The notes under the pieces were generated by a model. It had not been told where the DNA came from. It worked only from the letters and a program-made list of their open reading frames with translations, and made no database searches. DNA of 64,000 bases, taken from positions 58,704 through 122,703 of the forward strand of contig JAEEJY010000037.1 of NCBI GenBank assembly GCA_016282155.1, in the 5' to 3' direction. Origin of the DNA: Caryophanales bacterium (GTDB lineage: Bacteria; Bacillota_I; Bacilli_A; RF39; UBA660). How positions within the stretch are numbered: the stretch's first letter is position 1; each line of letters opens with the position of its first letter. Made by a program: the position numbers and the translations under genes. Shown here in pieces: positions 1 to 8,092 of the stretch.

Positions 1-1
1 T

Positions 2-226
2 ACCGTAGCTTTAAATGACGTTGATTTTAACTTAAAATTACTTAAAAAAGGATATTATAATGTTTGCTTATCAAATATTACAATGTATCACTATGAATCT
101 CGTTCACGTGGATACGAAGTAACAGAAGAAAAAGCTAATAGATTTAAAAAAGAACAAGAATATATGCAAGATAAATGGAAAGATTATCTTGATAATGATA
201 GATTCTTTAGTAAAAACAATTTTTAG
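2..226 (+). CDS. GT2 family glycosyltransferase, C-terminal fragment (5' end outside window)
   Basis: Open reading frame running in from the left edge in frame 2 and ending at TAG 224-226; about 74 residues are visible. The segment reads VALNDVDFNLKLLKKGY, then MYHYESRSRGYE, and a Lys/Glu-rich tail. The combination of NDVDFxLKL and HYESxSRGYE is typical of the C-terminal part of GT2 rhamnosyl/galactosyl-type transferases that act on cell-surface polysaccharide at the inner membrane face. It is followed directly by a terminator, so it closes an operon that starts before the window. The nucleotide-sugar binding half is not visible, so donor and acceptor cannot be guessed. Confidence 0.8.
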   Translation, partial: TVALNDVDFNLKLLKKGYYNVCLSNITMYHYESRSRGYEVTEEKANRFKKEQEYMQDKWKDYLDNDRFFSKNNF

Positions 227-246
227 AAGCGTAAAGCTTCTTTTTT
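226..246 (+). terminator. Intrinsic terminator after the partial glycosyltransferase
   Basis: Five-base-pair stem GAAGC/GCTTC with a GTAAA loop, followed by six T. The first base of the stem is the last base of the stop codon. Confidence 0.8.
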
Positions 247-247
247 A

Positions 248-256
248 TGCTATAAT
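248..256 (+). promoter_or_regulatory. Extended -10 promoter for the 288 glycosyltransferase
   Basis: TGCTATAAT lies at 248-256, immediately after the T-tract of the preceding terminator. The predicted leader is about 25 nt and holds the ribosome site AAAGGGGAAA before ATG 288. No good -35 is visible. Confidence 0.7.
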
Positions 257-287
257 ATGCCTAGATATTTATTAAAGGGGAAATACT

Positions 288-1055
288 ATGAGAATTTCAA
301 TAATAACCACTTCTTATAATTCTGGTAAAACTATCGAGGATACTTTAAAATCTGTTTTAAAACAGGATTATGATAATTATGAATATTTAATTATTGATGG
401 TAAAAGTAAAGATAATACTTTAGATATTGTTGATAAATATAAAGATAAATTCAAAGGCAAATTAAAAGTAATATCAGAAAAAGATACAGGTTTATATAAC
501 GCTATGAATAAAGGTATTAATTTAGCAAGTGGCGATATCATTGGTTTTATTAATTCAGATGACGTTTTAGCGAGTACTCATGTATTTAGTGATATAGTTA
601 AAAATATAAAAGATGTAGATGGAGTATATTCTAATTTATTAATGTTAGATAATAAATTAGAAAAACCATATCGTTATTTAAAGTATGGTAATGTTAAGAA
701 AAGATTAGCTTGGCATCCACCACACCCAACTTTATATTTAAAAAAAGAAGTGTATGCTAAATATGGATCATTTGATGAAAAATATCATATCACAGCTGAT
801 TTAGACTTTATGGTTCGTATCATTAATAAAGATGTTAAATTAAAATATATTGATAAGACTTTTGTATTTATGCGTAGTGGTGGAGTTAGTACTAACGGTT
901 TAAAAGGATACTATAATAATTTTAAAGAAAGTTATAAAGTGCTTTTAAAGAATAAGGTAAAATTTCCTTTAACAGCGAATATCTTACGTATTTTAGGATT
1001 ATTTATTGAAAAGAATAAAGCTAAAAAAATTGATATAAATGCATTAAAAAAATAG
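288..1055 (+). CDS. GT2 family glycosyltransferase (WcaA-like)
   Basis: GT-A fold glycosyltransferase of 255 aa. The N-terminus SIITTSYNSGKTIEDTLKS is the nucleotide-binding strand-helix of GT2 enzymes. IIDGKSKDNT (about 35-44) carries the first acidic motif and NSDDV (about 89-93) the metal-binding DxD equivalent. The 210-255 tail is basic and may lie on the membrane. It is a single-gene unit between its own extended -10 promoter and a terminator in the polysaccharide locus. The ATG at 288 follows AAAGGGGAAA with good spacing. Donor sugar and acceptor cannot be read from the sequence. Confidence 0.9.
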   Translation: MRISIITTSYNSGKTIEDTLKSVLKQDYDNYEYLIIDGKSKDNTLDIVDKYKDKFKGKLKVISEKDTGLYNAMNKGINLASGDIIGFINSDDVLASTHVFSDIVKNIKDVDGVYSNLLMLDNKLEKPYRYLKYGNVKKRLAWHPPHPTLYLKKEVYAKYGSFDEKYHITADLDFMVRIINKDVKLKYIDKTFVFMRSGGVSTNGLKGYYNNFKESYKVLLKNKVKFPLTANILRILGLFIEKNKAKKIDINALKK

Positions 1056-1075
1056 AAGCAATGCTTCTATTTTTT
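1051..1075 (+). terminator. Intrinsic terminator overlapping the stop codon
   Basis: Stem TAGAAGC/GCTTCTA with an AAT loop and a run of six T. The stem begins at the TAG stop of the upstream gene. Confidence 0.85.
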
Positions 1076-1083
1076 GTTATTTA

Positions 1084-1092
1084 TGATATACT
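1084..1092 (+). promoter_or_regulatory. Extended -10 promoter (TGATATACT)
   Basis: TGATATACT begins nine bases after the T-tract of the terminator. The leader to ATG 1108 is very short and contains GGTGAT as ribosome site. Confidence 0.65.
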
Positions 1093-1107
1093 TATTATGG
1101 TGATAAT

Positions 1108-2367
1108 ATGGGCGTATCTAAAAAGAAAAAAATTATTTTTATAATTATTGTAGTTCTATTTTTATTAGCAGCCGGTTTTGATATATATTATTTTATTGAT
1201 AGACATAATAAAGAAGTAAAGAAAACTAATAAAGAACATAGCTTAATCTTAAAAAATATTAAAGCAAATTATAATACTTATGTTAAAACAGTTAATGAGA
1301 CAGCTTTATATAAAAAAGATAAAGATAAATATGTTTTAGCAGGATCTATTTCAGGTGATATGAATCTCATCTTAGAAGATAAAAAAATAAAAGACTATAA
1401 AGATGAGTATTTTAAAATAAAAGATTTAGATTATTATGTTAAATATACAAGTGTTAGTAAAACTGATGAATTTACATATGATACGCGTTTTACAAATTAT
1501 ATTCCGTTTAATAAGAATGTCGTAACTGAAGCAGTTACAAGATTCTATGATGATAAGGGGAATAATTTATCAATTAAAGAAGGTATTGATTTACCACTTT
1601 TAATTAATGATACAGATAAATATTATGTAGCTTATAATAATCAATTATTCTATATCAAGAAAGATGAAGCAACATTAAAAGATAATAGTAATACGCAAAC
1701 TGTCGGAGCAGACCGTATTCCTGTAGTTTTGTATCATTATGTATATAATGATAGTAATAAGAATCAATGTTCAAATACTGTAATTTGTTCTAGTATTGCA
1801 CAAGTAGATGAACATTATAAATATTTAAAAGATCATAACTACTATACAACTACAATGCGTGATTTAGATTTATGGTTAGATGGTAAAATTAATTTACCTA
1901 AGAATAGTATTACAATTACTATTGATGATGGTTGGTTTGTTGACGAAAATCTAAATTTACTTCGTAAATATGATTTACATGCAACACTATTTATGATTAC
2001 CAGTCTATATAAGAATGCTAAAGTATATAATTCTAAATATATTGAAACACATTCACATACAGATAATCTTCACTATACAGGAGCTTGTCCTGGTGGACAA
2101 GGAAGTCCGATTAAGTGTTTAGATAAAAATAAAATATTAACTGATCTTAAATTAAGCAGAGAAAAATTAGATAACACAACATATTTTTCTTGGCCTTTCT
2201 ATGAATATAATGATTATTCCATGAACTTATTAAAAGAAGCCGGATTTACGATGGCTTTTAAGGGTGGTAGAGAACATGCTACTAAAGGAATTAATAAATT
2301 CTTAGTACCAAGAAAAACAATTCATAACACAACAAGTTTAAGTGAATTTATATCAATGATAAGTTAG
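1108..2367 (+). CDS. Membrane-anchored polysaccharide deacetylase (NodB/CE4 family)
   Basis: 419 aa. A basic start and a hydrophobic segment (about 9-30) give a single N-terminal membrane anchor, with the rest outside the cell. A 170-residue spacer leads to a CE4/NodB deacetylase domain: IPVVLYHYV near 205, TIDDGW (about 271-276, the catalytic Asp-Asp pair) and HSHTDNLH (about 315-322, the metal-binding histidine motif). Such enzymes remove N- or O-acetyl groups from surface polysaccharide or peptidoglycan. It leads a three-gene operon with the 2380 glycosyltransferase and the 3164 acyltransferase, suggesting modification of one glycan. The polymer is unknown. Confidence 0.85.
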   Translation: MGVSKKKKIIFIIIVVLFLLAAGFDIYYFIDRHNKEVKKTNKEHSLILKNIKANYNTYVKTVNETALYKKDKDKYVLAGSISGDMNLILEDKKIKDYKDEYFKIKDLDYYVKYTSVSKTDEFTYDTRFTNYIPFNKNVVTEAVTRFYDDKGNNLSIKEGIDLPLLINDTDKYYVAYNNQLFYIKKDEATLKDNSNTQTVGADRIPVVLYHYVYNDSNKNQCSNTVICSSIAQVDEHYKYLKDHNYYTTTMRDLDLWLDGKINLPKNSITITIDDGWFVDENLNLLRKYDLHATLFMITSLYKNAKVYNSKYIETHSHTDNLHYTGACPGGQGSPIKCLDKNKILTDLKLSREKLDNTTYFSWPFYEYNDYSMNLLKEAGFTMAFKGGREHATKGINKFLVPRKTIHNTTSLSEFISMIS

Positions 2368-2379
2368 GAGGTTTTTATC

Positions 2380-3177
2380 TTGAAAAAAGAAATAATACAT
2401 ACTTTCGTTGTACTTGCTTATAAAGAATCACCATATTTAGAAGAGTGTATTAAGTCTGTACAAAACCAAAAATATAAATCAGAAGTTGTTATTGCAACTT
2501 CAACACCAAACGATTTTATAACTAAAATTGCTAAAAAATATAAATTAGATATTATCGTTAATAAAGGTAAAAAAGGTATTGGTTATGATTTTGATTTTGC
2601 TATTAAAGCTGGTAAAACTAAATTAGTAACTGTAGCTCATCAAGATGATATCTATGATTATGAATATTCTAGTAAAGTAGTTGAATATTATAATAAATAT
2701 AATGATGCTTTAATAATATTCCCTAATTACTATGAAATGCGTGATACAGGTAATACTACTAATGGTATTAATATGCGTATTAAAAATATTCTTTTAAAAC
2801 CATTATTAAATATTGCAAGAAGTAATGAACTTAAAAGAAAAAGAAAAGTACTTGCTTACGGATGCTCAATATGTTGCCCAGCCGTAACATTTAATAAAGA
2901 TAAAGTTAAGTTTCCTATATATGCTAGTGAATTAAAGTGCGATGTCGATTGGAATGCTTGGGAAAGATTATCTAAATTAGATGGTAGATTTGTTTATATA
3001 CCAGAACATTTAATGGGACATAGAATTCATAGTGATTCTACAACAACTGCTATTATAAAAGATAATATTCGTACCAAAGAAGACTATGAAATATTAAAAA
3101 GATTCCATAATAAAGTAGTAGCTTATTTAATAGCTAAAGTCTATTCATTATCGGAGATAAGTAATGGCAAAAAATAA
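2380..3177 (+). CDS. GT2-like glycosyltransferase with TTG start
   Basis: 265 aa. HTFVVLAYKESPYLEECIKSV is the GT2 N-terminal motif and VAHQDDIYDYEY (about 87-98) contains the DxD-like acidic pair. A paired-cysteine segment (CSICCPA) near 162-168 is unusual for the family. The start is a TTG at 2380, placed eight bases after a perfect AGGAGG; no ATG lies in a comparable position. It sits 12 bp after the deacetylase and overlaps the next gene, so the three are co-transcribed. Substrate unknown. Confidence 0.82.
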   Translation: MKKEIIHTFVVLAYKESPYLEECIKSVQNQKYKSEVVIATSTPNDFITKIAKKYKLDIIVNKGKKGIGYDFDFAIKAGKTKLVTVAHQDDIYDYEYSSKVVEYYNKYNDALIIFPNYYEMRDTGNTTNGINMRIKNILLKPLLNIARSNELKRKRKVLAYGCSICCPAVTFNKDKVKFPIYASELKCDVDWNAWERLSKLDGRFVYIPEHLMGHRIHSDSTTTAIIKDNIRTKEDYEILKRFHNKVVAYLIAKVYSLSEISNGKK

Positions 3178-4117
3178 TTCATATAGTTTATTAAAATTAA
3201 CAGCAGCTATTATGGTAATTGTTTCCCATATTAGGCCTATATCAACAGGGGAAGTAAATAGTGTAAGTAGCTTCCTAGGGAAGTTTGCTGTAAGTATATT
3301 CTTTGTTATTAGTGGATACTTTATTACTAAAAGTTGTATTGGGGCAGATGCTAAAACATACTTTGTAAAAAGAGTTAAAAGAATATTCCCACCATTAATT
3401 ATTATGTTATTTATAACTACATTTTTAATAGCACCAATATTCTATGATGAAAGTTTATTTACTTATTTAAATAGTGGTTCTATTTTATATTTTGTTATGA
3501 ATTCACTTCTTATAACAACCCATAAAATAAGTGGTGTATTTGTAAATAATGTTTATAGTGATTCAATAAATGGATCTCTTTGGACTATACCAGTAGAATT
3601 TTTGTGTTATATAGGAATATTTATTCTTTATAAATTGAAAATATTAGAAAAGAAGAATCTTAAATTACAAATAGGTTTATTAGGATGTGGCATATTAGTA
3701 GCTGCGCTACTAATAAATAATGCATTATTTATTCCTTTATCTTTAGCTCTAATATTTTATATGAGCGGTTTATTTTATATTCATAAGGATAAAATTAAAT
3801 TTGATTTAAAACTAACTTTAGGATTAACTGTTATATTTATAATAGCTACTATCTTAGGATATTTTGATATAGCTAAAATAACAATTCTTCCATATATTAT
3901 TTTATCGATAGGTTATAACTTTAAGTTCCATATTCCTGTTTTAGAAGATATAACATATGAAATATATTTATATTCATTCTTTATTCAACAATGTGTATGT
4001 GCATTATTTAATGGGCATATGAATATGTATTTAAACTTAGTTATAGCGCTTCCAATTATTCTAATTATTGCTTATTTTACTAATAAATTAAATAAATTAG
4101 TAATGAAGCGTATCTAG
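3164..4117 (+). CDS. Acyltransferase 3 family membrane protein
   Basis: 317 aa with about ten predicted membrane helices. The N-terminus LLKLTAAIMVIVSHIRP carries the conserved histidine of the OafA/NolL acyltransferase-3 family. FAVSIFFVISGYFITKS and VKRVKRIFPPLIIM match the second and third family motifs. Enzymes of this type transfer acetyl or other acyl groups to sugars across the membrane. The gene overlaps the upstream glycosyltransferase by 14 bp and uses GGAGAT as ribosome site, so it ends that operon. Confidence 0.85.
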   Translation: MAKNNSYSLLKLTAAIMVIVSHIRPISTGEVNSVSSFLGKFAVSIFFVISGYFITKSCIGADAKTYFVKRVKRIFPPLIIMLFITTFLIAPIFYDESLFTYLNSGSILYFVMNSLLITTHKISGVFVNNVYSDSINGSLWTIPVEFLCYIGIFILYKLKILEKKNLKLQIGLLGCGILVAALLINNALFIPLSLALIFYMSGLFYIHKDKIKFDLKLTLGLTVIFIIATILGYFDIAKITILPYIILSIGYNFKFHIPVLEDITYEIYLYSFFIQQCVCALFNGHMNMYLNLVIALPIILIIAYFTNKLNKLVMKRI

Positions 4118-4121
4118 CTCA

Positions 4122-4152
4122 TTTTGACAAAATTGTCAAAATATGCTATTAT
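4122..4152 (+). promoter_or_regulatory. Near-consensus sigma-A promoter of the OLE-like RNA, overlapping an inverted repeat
   Basis: TTGACA at 4124-4129, a 17-base spacer, and TGCTATTAT (extended -10, hexamer 4147-4152). The -35 is inside an inverted repeat, TTTTGACAA-AA-TTGTCAAAA (4122-4141), which could be a regulator site. The predicted transcript start is near 4159. Confidence 0.85.
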
Positions 4153-4158
4153 TAATAC

Positions 4159-4795
4159 ATAAATTTGATTGGCGCATTATTCTAGTCAATGGGATTTATT
4201 ACGAAGATGGACCTAAAAAGCCATTAAAGAGCATATCTGTGAAGCCTGTGGTGCTTGCTTCTTACGCCCAGTTTGGGGTGAGTGCTGGAGGAAATGAAAT
4301 ATTGGGCGACCGTAATGGCATACGATCCCGACCCAATGTTTTGGGAGACCTAGTCTTGTGGTAAGCATATACATATATTGCATATTGACTTGACTTATTA
4401 CGAACTAGGATTAAACCTATCATGTGGCGAAAGCTATGGATAGTGTAGCTTGTCTTGAGTGAGTACGAGGGATAAACGAGCAATTTTATTTAATTTTTAG
4501 CTAGAATCAAATAAAGATCGCGTTTTGAAATCCTATTTGCAAAAAAGAATTAGTAATAAATTAGTTGCTGAGGAAATCTCCTAGAGTGTAATATCAAATA
4601 GGTTTATAGTGTGTACTAAGTGGTAATCAAGTCGTATGACCGGTAACGCCATACACAATTCTTTAAAGGGGAACCGCATTTCTGGTAACGGATTTGTAGA
4701 GTTGGGGGAAATCTTACTTGACCTAAGACACAAAGTTAACTATTTGGTTAGCCATCGATTTCAATTAATTAGGACGTAAGTCCTTTTTATTTTTG
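4159..4795 (+). ncRNA. ole: OLE RNA (ornate large extremophilic RNA) candidate
   Basis: A stretch of about 630 nt without a credible gene, bounded by a near-consensus promoter and an intrinsic terminator, and richer in G and C than its neighbours. Visible pairings include terminal helix AAAT..GAT..GGC (4161-4173) with GCC-ATC-GATTT (4751-4761), long-range CCTATTTG (4532-4539) with CAAATAGG (4595-4602), and GTATG (4634-4638) with CATAC (4650-4654). Repeated GGTAACG motifs occur in the 3' third. OLE RNAs (Breaker laboratory) average about 610 nt and usually sit just upstream of the gene for the membrane protein OapA, as here. Length, boundaries, structure and the downstream DUF21-like gene all agree. 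I could not run the Rfam OLE covariance model. Confidence 0.82.
4771..4795 (+). terminator. Terminator of the OLE-like RNA
   Basis: Stem AGGAC/GTCCT closed by a GTAA (GNRA-type) tetraloop, followed by T5-A-T5. Confidence 0.85.
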
Positions 4796-4804
4796 TGTTA
4801 TAAT
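4796..4804 (+). promoter_or_regulatory. Extended -10 promoter of oapA
   Basis: TGTTATAAT at 4796-4804 directly follows the OLE terminator. It shows that the membrane protein gene can be transcribed apart from the RNA. Its position also rules out the ATG at 4803 as the start codon. Confidence 0.75.
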
Positions 4805-4820
4805 GGATGTAGGTGATAAT

Positions 4821-5369
4821 ATGTTTAAAAAAGAAAAAAAGAAAAATTCAAATATAGGATGGATATTAACAATATCTTTATTAGCTTTTGCTATATCATT
4901 TGTCTTTTCCTTTGCGTCAACATCAATCTTAAATGATGTTAATATGATTGTGGGAATAATAGTATTACTAGTATTTATATTTATTGGTATAATGTTTGAT
5001 ATGATTGGAGTAGCAGTAACAAGCGCAGATATTGGCCCATTAAATGCGATGAGTGCAAGAAAAATTAAGGGTGCGGATATCGCGGTATTAATGATAAAAA
5101 ATAGTGCTAAAGTAGCTTCTGTATGTAATGACGTAGTCGGTGATATCTGTGGCATTATCTCAGGTACTGCAGCAGCTACATTATCCGTATTAGTAGCAAA
5201 CGCTTTAAATTCATCACTTTTACTCGTATCTTTAATTGTAACAGCAATAACTGCTTCTCTTACAATCGGAGGTAAAGCAATATTTAAAGAAATAGCTATT
5301 CGAAATAGTACTTCAATAGTATCGGCAGCAGCTAAGATAGTTTCTTTATTTTATAAGGTAAAAAAGTAG
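4821..5369 (+). CDS. oapA: OLE-associated membrane protein OapA-like (DUF21-related)
   Basis: 182 aa with a Lys-rich start and four hydrophobic segments (about 13-35, 42-66, 108-127, 132-155). The middle segment, with TSADIGPLNAMSARKIKGADIA followed by NDVVGDICGIISG, resembles the DUF21/CNNM membrane domain of Mg2+ exporters of the MpfA/CorC class. OapA is the four-helix protein that binds OLE RNA at the membrane; OLE complexes have been linked to Mg2+ homeostasis and to tolerance of alcohol and cold. I place the start at ATG 4821 because AGGTGAT lies just upstream and an in-frame ATG at 4803 is inside the -10 box. Assignment rests on size, topology and the adjacent RNA. Confidence 0.78.
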   Translation: MFKKEKKKNSNIGWILTISLLAFAISFVFSFASTSILNDVNMIVGIIVLLVFIFIGIMFDMIGVAVTSADIGPLNAMSARKIKGADIAVLMIKNSAKVASVCNDVVGDICGIISGTAAATLSVLVANALNSSLLLVSLIVTAITASLTIGGKAIFKEIAIRNSTSIVSAAAKIVSLFYKVKK

Positions 5370-5387
5370 GTTTTCCTACTTTTTTTA
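5361..5387 (+). terminator. Bidirectional-looking terminator after oapA
   Basis: Stem AAAAAGTAGG/CCTACTTTTT with a TTTT loop, A-rich on the left and T-rich on the right. It overlaps the stop codon. Confidence 0.85.
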
Positions 5388-5396
5388 GTATATGTA

Positions 5397-5405
5397 TGTT
5401 ATAAT
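5397..5405 (+). promoter_or_regulatory. Extended -10 promoter of the 5422-13278 operon
   Basis: TGTTATAAT, ten bases after the terminator T-tract. The ribosome site AGGTGAG and ATG 5422 follow. Confidence 0.7.
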
Positions 5406-5421
5406 AAAAGAGGTGAGCATT

Positions 5422-6381
5422 ATGAAGAAGATTTCAGTAGCAATAGTAACTTACAATCATGAAAAATATATCAAACAAGCTCTTGATAGTGTATTAAAAC
5501 AAAAAGGTGATTTTAAGTTAGAAATTATTGTTGGTGATGACTGTTCAAAAGATAAAACAAGAGAAATATTAAAAAAATATAAAGAAAAACATAAAAACAT
5601 AAAATTAATTTTAAATAAGAAAAATGTAGGAGTTGCTCAAAACCTAGTAAATGTATTTAATAAAGCAACAGGAGATTATATTGCTGTTTTAGAAGGCGAT
5701 GATTACTGGGAAAGCACTCGTAAACTAGATAAACAATTTAAGTTTTTAGAAACACATCCTGATTACTTTTCTTGTGGTCATGATGTATATGTTAGAAATC
5801 AATATGGTGAACTGTTAACTAAAGATATTCCTCTTTATATGTATCATGAGGAATATGAAAGACCTAAAGAACTAGCTAAATATAATTATTATCCAACATT
5901 AAGTATTATGTATCGCAATGAAAATGATATTGTAAATAAAATAGCAGATGCTACTATCGGTGCTAAATTATGTACTGATTATGCAATAAAAACATGCTTT
6001 GTTATAGAAGGTAAAGCTAAAATACTTAAAGATAAGTTAGGTACTTATCGATATGTTGTTAATGAAAACTCCTATAGTTCTAGAGGACTAGCTGGAGTAT
6101 TAGTAGGATATAATGATATTATCTTTGAATTAGGTAATATTATTGATAAGAATCCTAATTATAAATATATTAAAGAGATTAAGAAAGATTTATTTTATCG
6201 TATTAGAATAATGATCTTAATATGTATAAAATCAGGCAATTTTAAGAAATTAAAAGAATTCTTAAAATATATAAGAAAACGTTATGGTATAGGTAAAGTG
6301 ATAAGTGCAATCATTTTACTTCCTGCTGCTGTATGTAAATATGTAATATTAATTATGTCTCTTAGAAAGGGATGGAAATAA
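5422..6381 (+). CDS. GT2 family glycosyltransferase
   Basis: 319 aa. ISVAIVTYNHEKYIKQALDSVLKQ and IIVGDDCSKDKTREIL are the GT2 N-terminal motifs, and VLEGDDYWES (about 85-94) is the metal-binding acidic motif that also appears in EpsE-type and amylovoran-type transferases. The last 40 residues are hydrophobic and basic, suggesting membrane contact. The in-frame ATG at 5392 overlaps the promoter; AGGTGAG before 5422 fixes the start there. First gene of an eight-gene polysaccharide operon. Sugar specificity unknown. Confidence 0.88.
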   Translation: MKKISVAIVTYNHEKYIKQALDSVLKQKGDFKLEIIVGDDCSKDKTREILKKYKEKHKNIKLILNKKNVGVAQNLVNVFNKATGDYIAVLEGDDYWESTRKLDKQFKFLETHPDYFSCGHDVYVRNQYGELLTKDIPLYMYHEEYERPKELAKYNYYPTLSIMYRNENDIVNKIADATIGAKLCTDYAIKTCFVIEGKAKILKDKLGTYRYVVNENSYSSRGLAGVLVGYNDIIFELGNIIDKNPNYKYIKEIKKDLFYRIRIMILICIKSGNFKKLKEFLKYIRKRYGIGKVISAIILLPAAVCKYVILIMSLRKGWK

Positions 6382-7508
6382 TGAATAAAAATGAGAAGAT
6401 ATTAGTAACACGTCCAGTTTTACCAGATTTTGAAGTATATTCTTCTTATGTTAAAAGAATATTTGATAGTAAATGGTTAACTAATCAAGGACCACTTCAT
6501 CAAGAGTTTGAAGGTAAATTAAAAGAATTAATCGGTAATGATGATATAACACTATTCTGTAATGGACATATGGCTTTAGAAGCAATGCTAAAAAGTTATA
6601 ATTTTAAAAAAGGTAGTGAAGTTATCACAACTCCTTATACATTTATCTCAACAATTAATGCAATTGTTAATAATGGATTAAAACCAGTATTCTGTGATAT
6701 TAAATTAGATGATTTTACAATTGATGAAACTAAAATAGGAAGTTTAATTACTGATAAAACAGTAGCTATTATGCCAGTTCATGTATATGGTTTTCCTTGT
6801 AATGTAGAAGCAATTGATAAGATTGCTAAAAAGCATAATTTAAAAGTATTCTATGATGGAGCCCATGCATTTGGCGTAACTATTAACGGTAAATCAATTT
6901 ATAATTATGGAGATGCTACAATGGCATCATTCCATTCAACTAAGTTATTCCATACAATTGAGGGTGGTATGGTAGTAGGCAATGATGGATACCTACATGA
7001 TCATTTAACAATCTTAAAGAATTTTGGTATTAATGAAAAAACAACATTAGTTGAAGAATCAGGATTTAATGCTAAGATGAATGAATTTGCTTGTGCAATG
7101 GGATTATCTTTATTGCCAGAACTTGATAGAATAATTGAAACTCGTAAAGAAAAAGTTGAATTATATTATGATTTACTTGAAAGTAATAAAGGTATTGATA
7201 CATTTAAACCTAAAGAAGGAGTTAAATGGAATTATTCTTATTTCCCTGTTATTATAAATGATGAGAGTGGAATTACAAGAGATGAATTATTTGAAGCATT
7301 ACAAGAAGAAAATATTTTCTCAAGAAAGTATTTCTATCCACTATGTTCAGATAATGATTACACAAAGGTAAAAGAAAAAGATATTAAGAATGCTAGATAT
7401 GCATCAGAACATGTTTTATCTTTACCTCTATATCCTGATTTAGAGGATGAACAAATTAAATATATTTGTGAAACAATTAATAATAAAGTGAAGGTTTTAA
7501 AGAAATAG
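6381..7508 (+). CDS. DegT/DnrJ/EryC1-family sugar aminotransferase (VioA/FdtB-like)
   Basis: 375 aa PLP enzyme. SKWLTNQGPLHQEFE (substrate loop), YDGAHAFG (Asp that binds the PLP pyridine) and SFHSTKLFHTIEGG with the Schiff-base lysine at about 188 are the family signature. These enzymes aminate nucleotide-linked keto-deoxysugars such as dTDP-4-keto-6-deoxyglucose to give amino sugars like Qui4N. The gene overlaps the preceding stop (TAATG) and is followed eight bases later by a left-handed beta-helix acyltransferase, a pairing that usually makes an N-acylated amino sugar for a surface glycan. AGAAAGG ten bases upstream favours ATG 6381 over 6372. Confidence 0.87.
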   Translation: MNKNEKILVTRPVLPDFEVYSSYVKRIFDSKWLTNQGPLHQEFEGKLKELIGNDDITLFCNGHMALEAMLKSYNFKKGSEVITTPYTFISTINAIVNNGLKPVFCDIKLDDFTIDETKIGSLITDKTVAIMPVHVYGFPCNVEAIDKIAKKHNLKVFYDGAHAFGVTINGKSIYNYGDATMASFHSTKLFHTIEGGMVVGNDGYLHDHLTILKNFGINEKTTLVEESGFNAKMNEFACAMGLSLLPELDRIIETRKEKVELYYDLLESNKGIDTFKPKEGVKWNYSYFPVIINDESGITRDELFEALQEENIFSRKYFYPLCSDNDYTKVKEKDIKNARYASEHVLSLPLYPDLEDEQIKYICETINNKVKVLKK

Positions 7509-7516
7509 GTGAGAAT

Positions 7517-8092
7517 ATGAGTAGTTTTTATACTGAAGAAGAATTAAAGGGATTAGGACTTGCTTCATATGGAGAAAATGTTTTGATCAGTAGAAATTGT
7601 CAAATATATGGTGCTAAAAACATAAGTATTGGAAATAATGTACGTATTGATGACTTTTGTATCTTAAGTGGTAAGATTACATTAGGAAGCAATATTCATA
7701 TTTCAGCAGCAGTATTAATATTTGCTGGTGATGCCGGAGTATCATTTGATGATTTCTCAGGAATTTCATCTCGTTCAGCAATTTATGCCGCTACTGATGA
7801 TTATTCAGGAAAATATATGACAAATCCAACTGTTCCTGAAGAATTTAGAGGAGTAACTGAAGCTCACGTACATGTTGGTAGACATTCATTAATAGGAACA
7901 GGTTGTACAGTACTTCCCGGTGTAACTGTTGGTGATGGCGCTAGAGTAGGTGCAATGAGTTTAGTTAATAAATCTCTAGAACCAAATACTTTAAATATTG
8001 GTATTCCATGTAAGAAATTTAAAGATCTTGAAACTGGATACCTAGAACTTGAAAAACAATATGTAAAGAAAATGGGTAAATATGAAAAATAA
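7517..8092 (+). CDS. Hexapeptide-repeat (LbH) acyltransferase
   Basis: 191 aa. Repeated hexapeptide patterns (ISIGNNVRIDDFCILSG, ITLGSNIHISAAV, then VGRHSLIGTGCTVLPGVTVGDGARVGA) form a left-handed beta-helix. The start FYTEEELKGLGLASYGENVLIS is typical of the acyltransferases coupled with DegT aminotransferases. It probably N-acetylates or acylates the amino sugar made by the upstream gene. Inferred from family and context; the acyl donor and exact sugar are not readable. The last 11 bases overlap the flippase gene. Confidence 0.85.
   Translation: MSSFYTEEELKGLGLASYGENVLISRNCQIYGAKNISIGNNVRIDDFCILSGKITLGSNIHISAAVLIFAGDAGVSFDDFSGISSRSAIYAATDDYSGKYMTNPTVPEEFRGVTEAHVHVGRHSLIGTGCTVLPGVTVGDGARVGAMSLVNKSLEPNTLNIGIPCKKFKDLETGYLELEKQYVKKMGKYEK

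Noticed and set aside
4143..4483. Two open frames of 73 codons on opposite strands inside the OLE-like region
   Set aside because: No ribosome sites, no similarity to proteins, different composition from real genes; the DNA is better explained as structured RNA.
4787..5155. 122-codon frame on the minus strand opposite oapA
   Set aside because: It mirrors a membrane protein gene with a proper promoter and ribosome site; antisense shadow.
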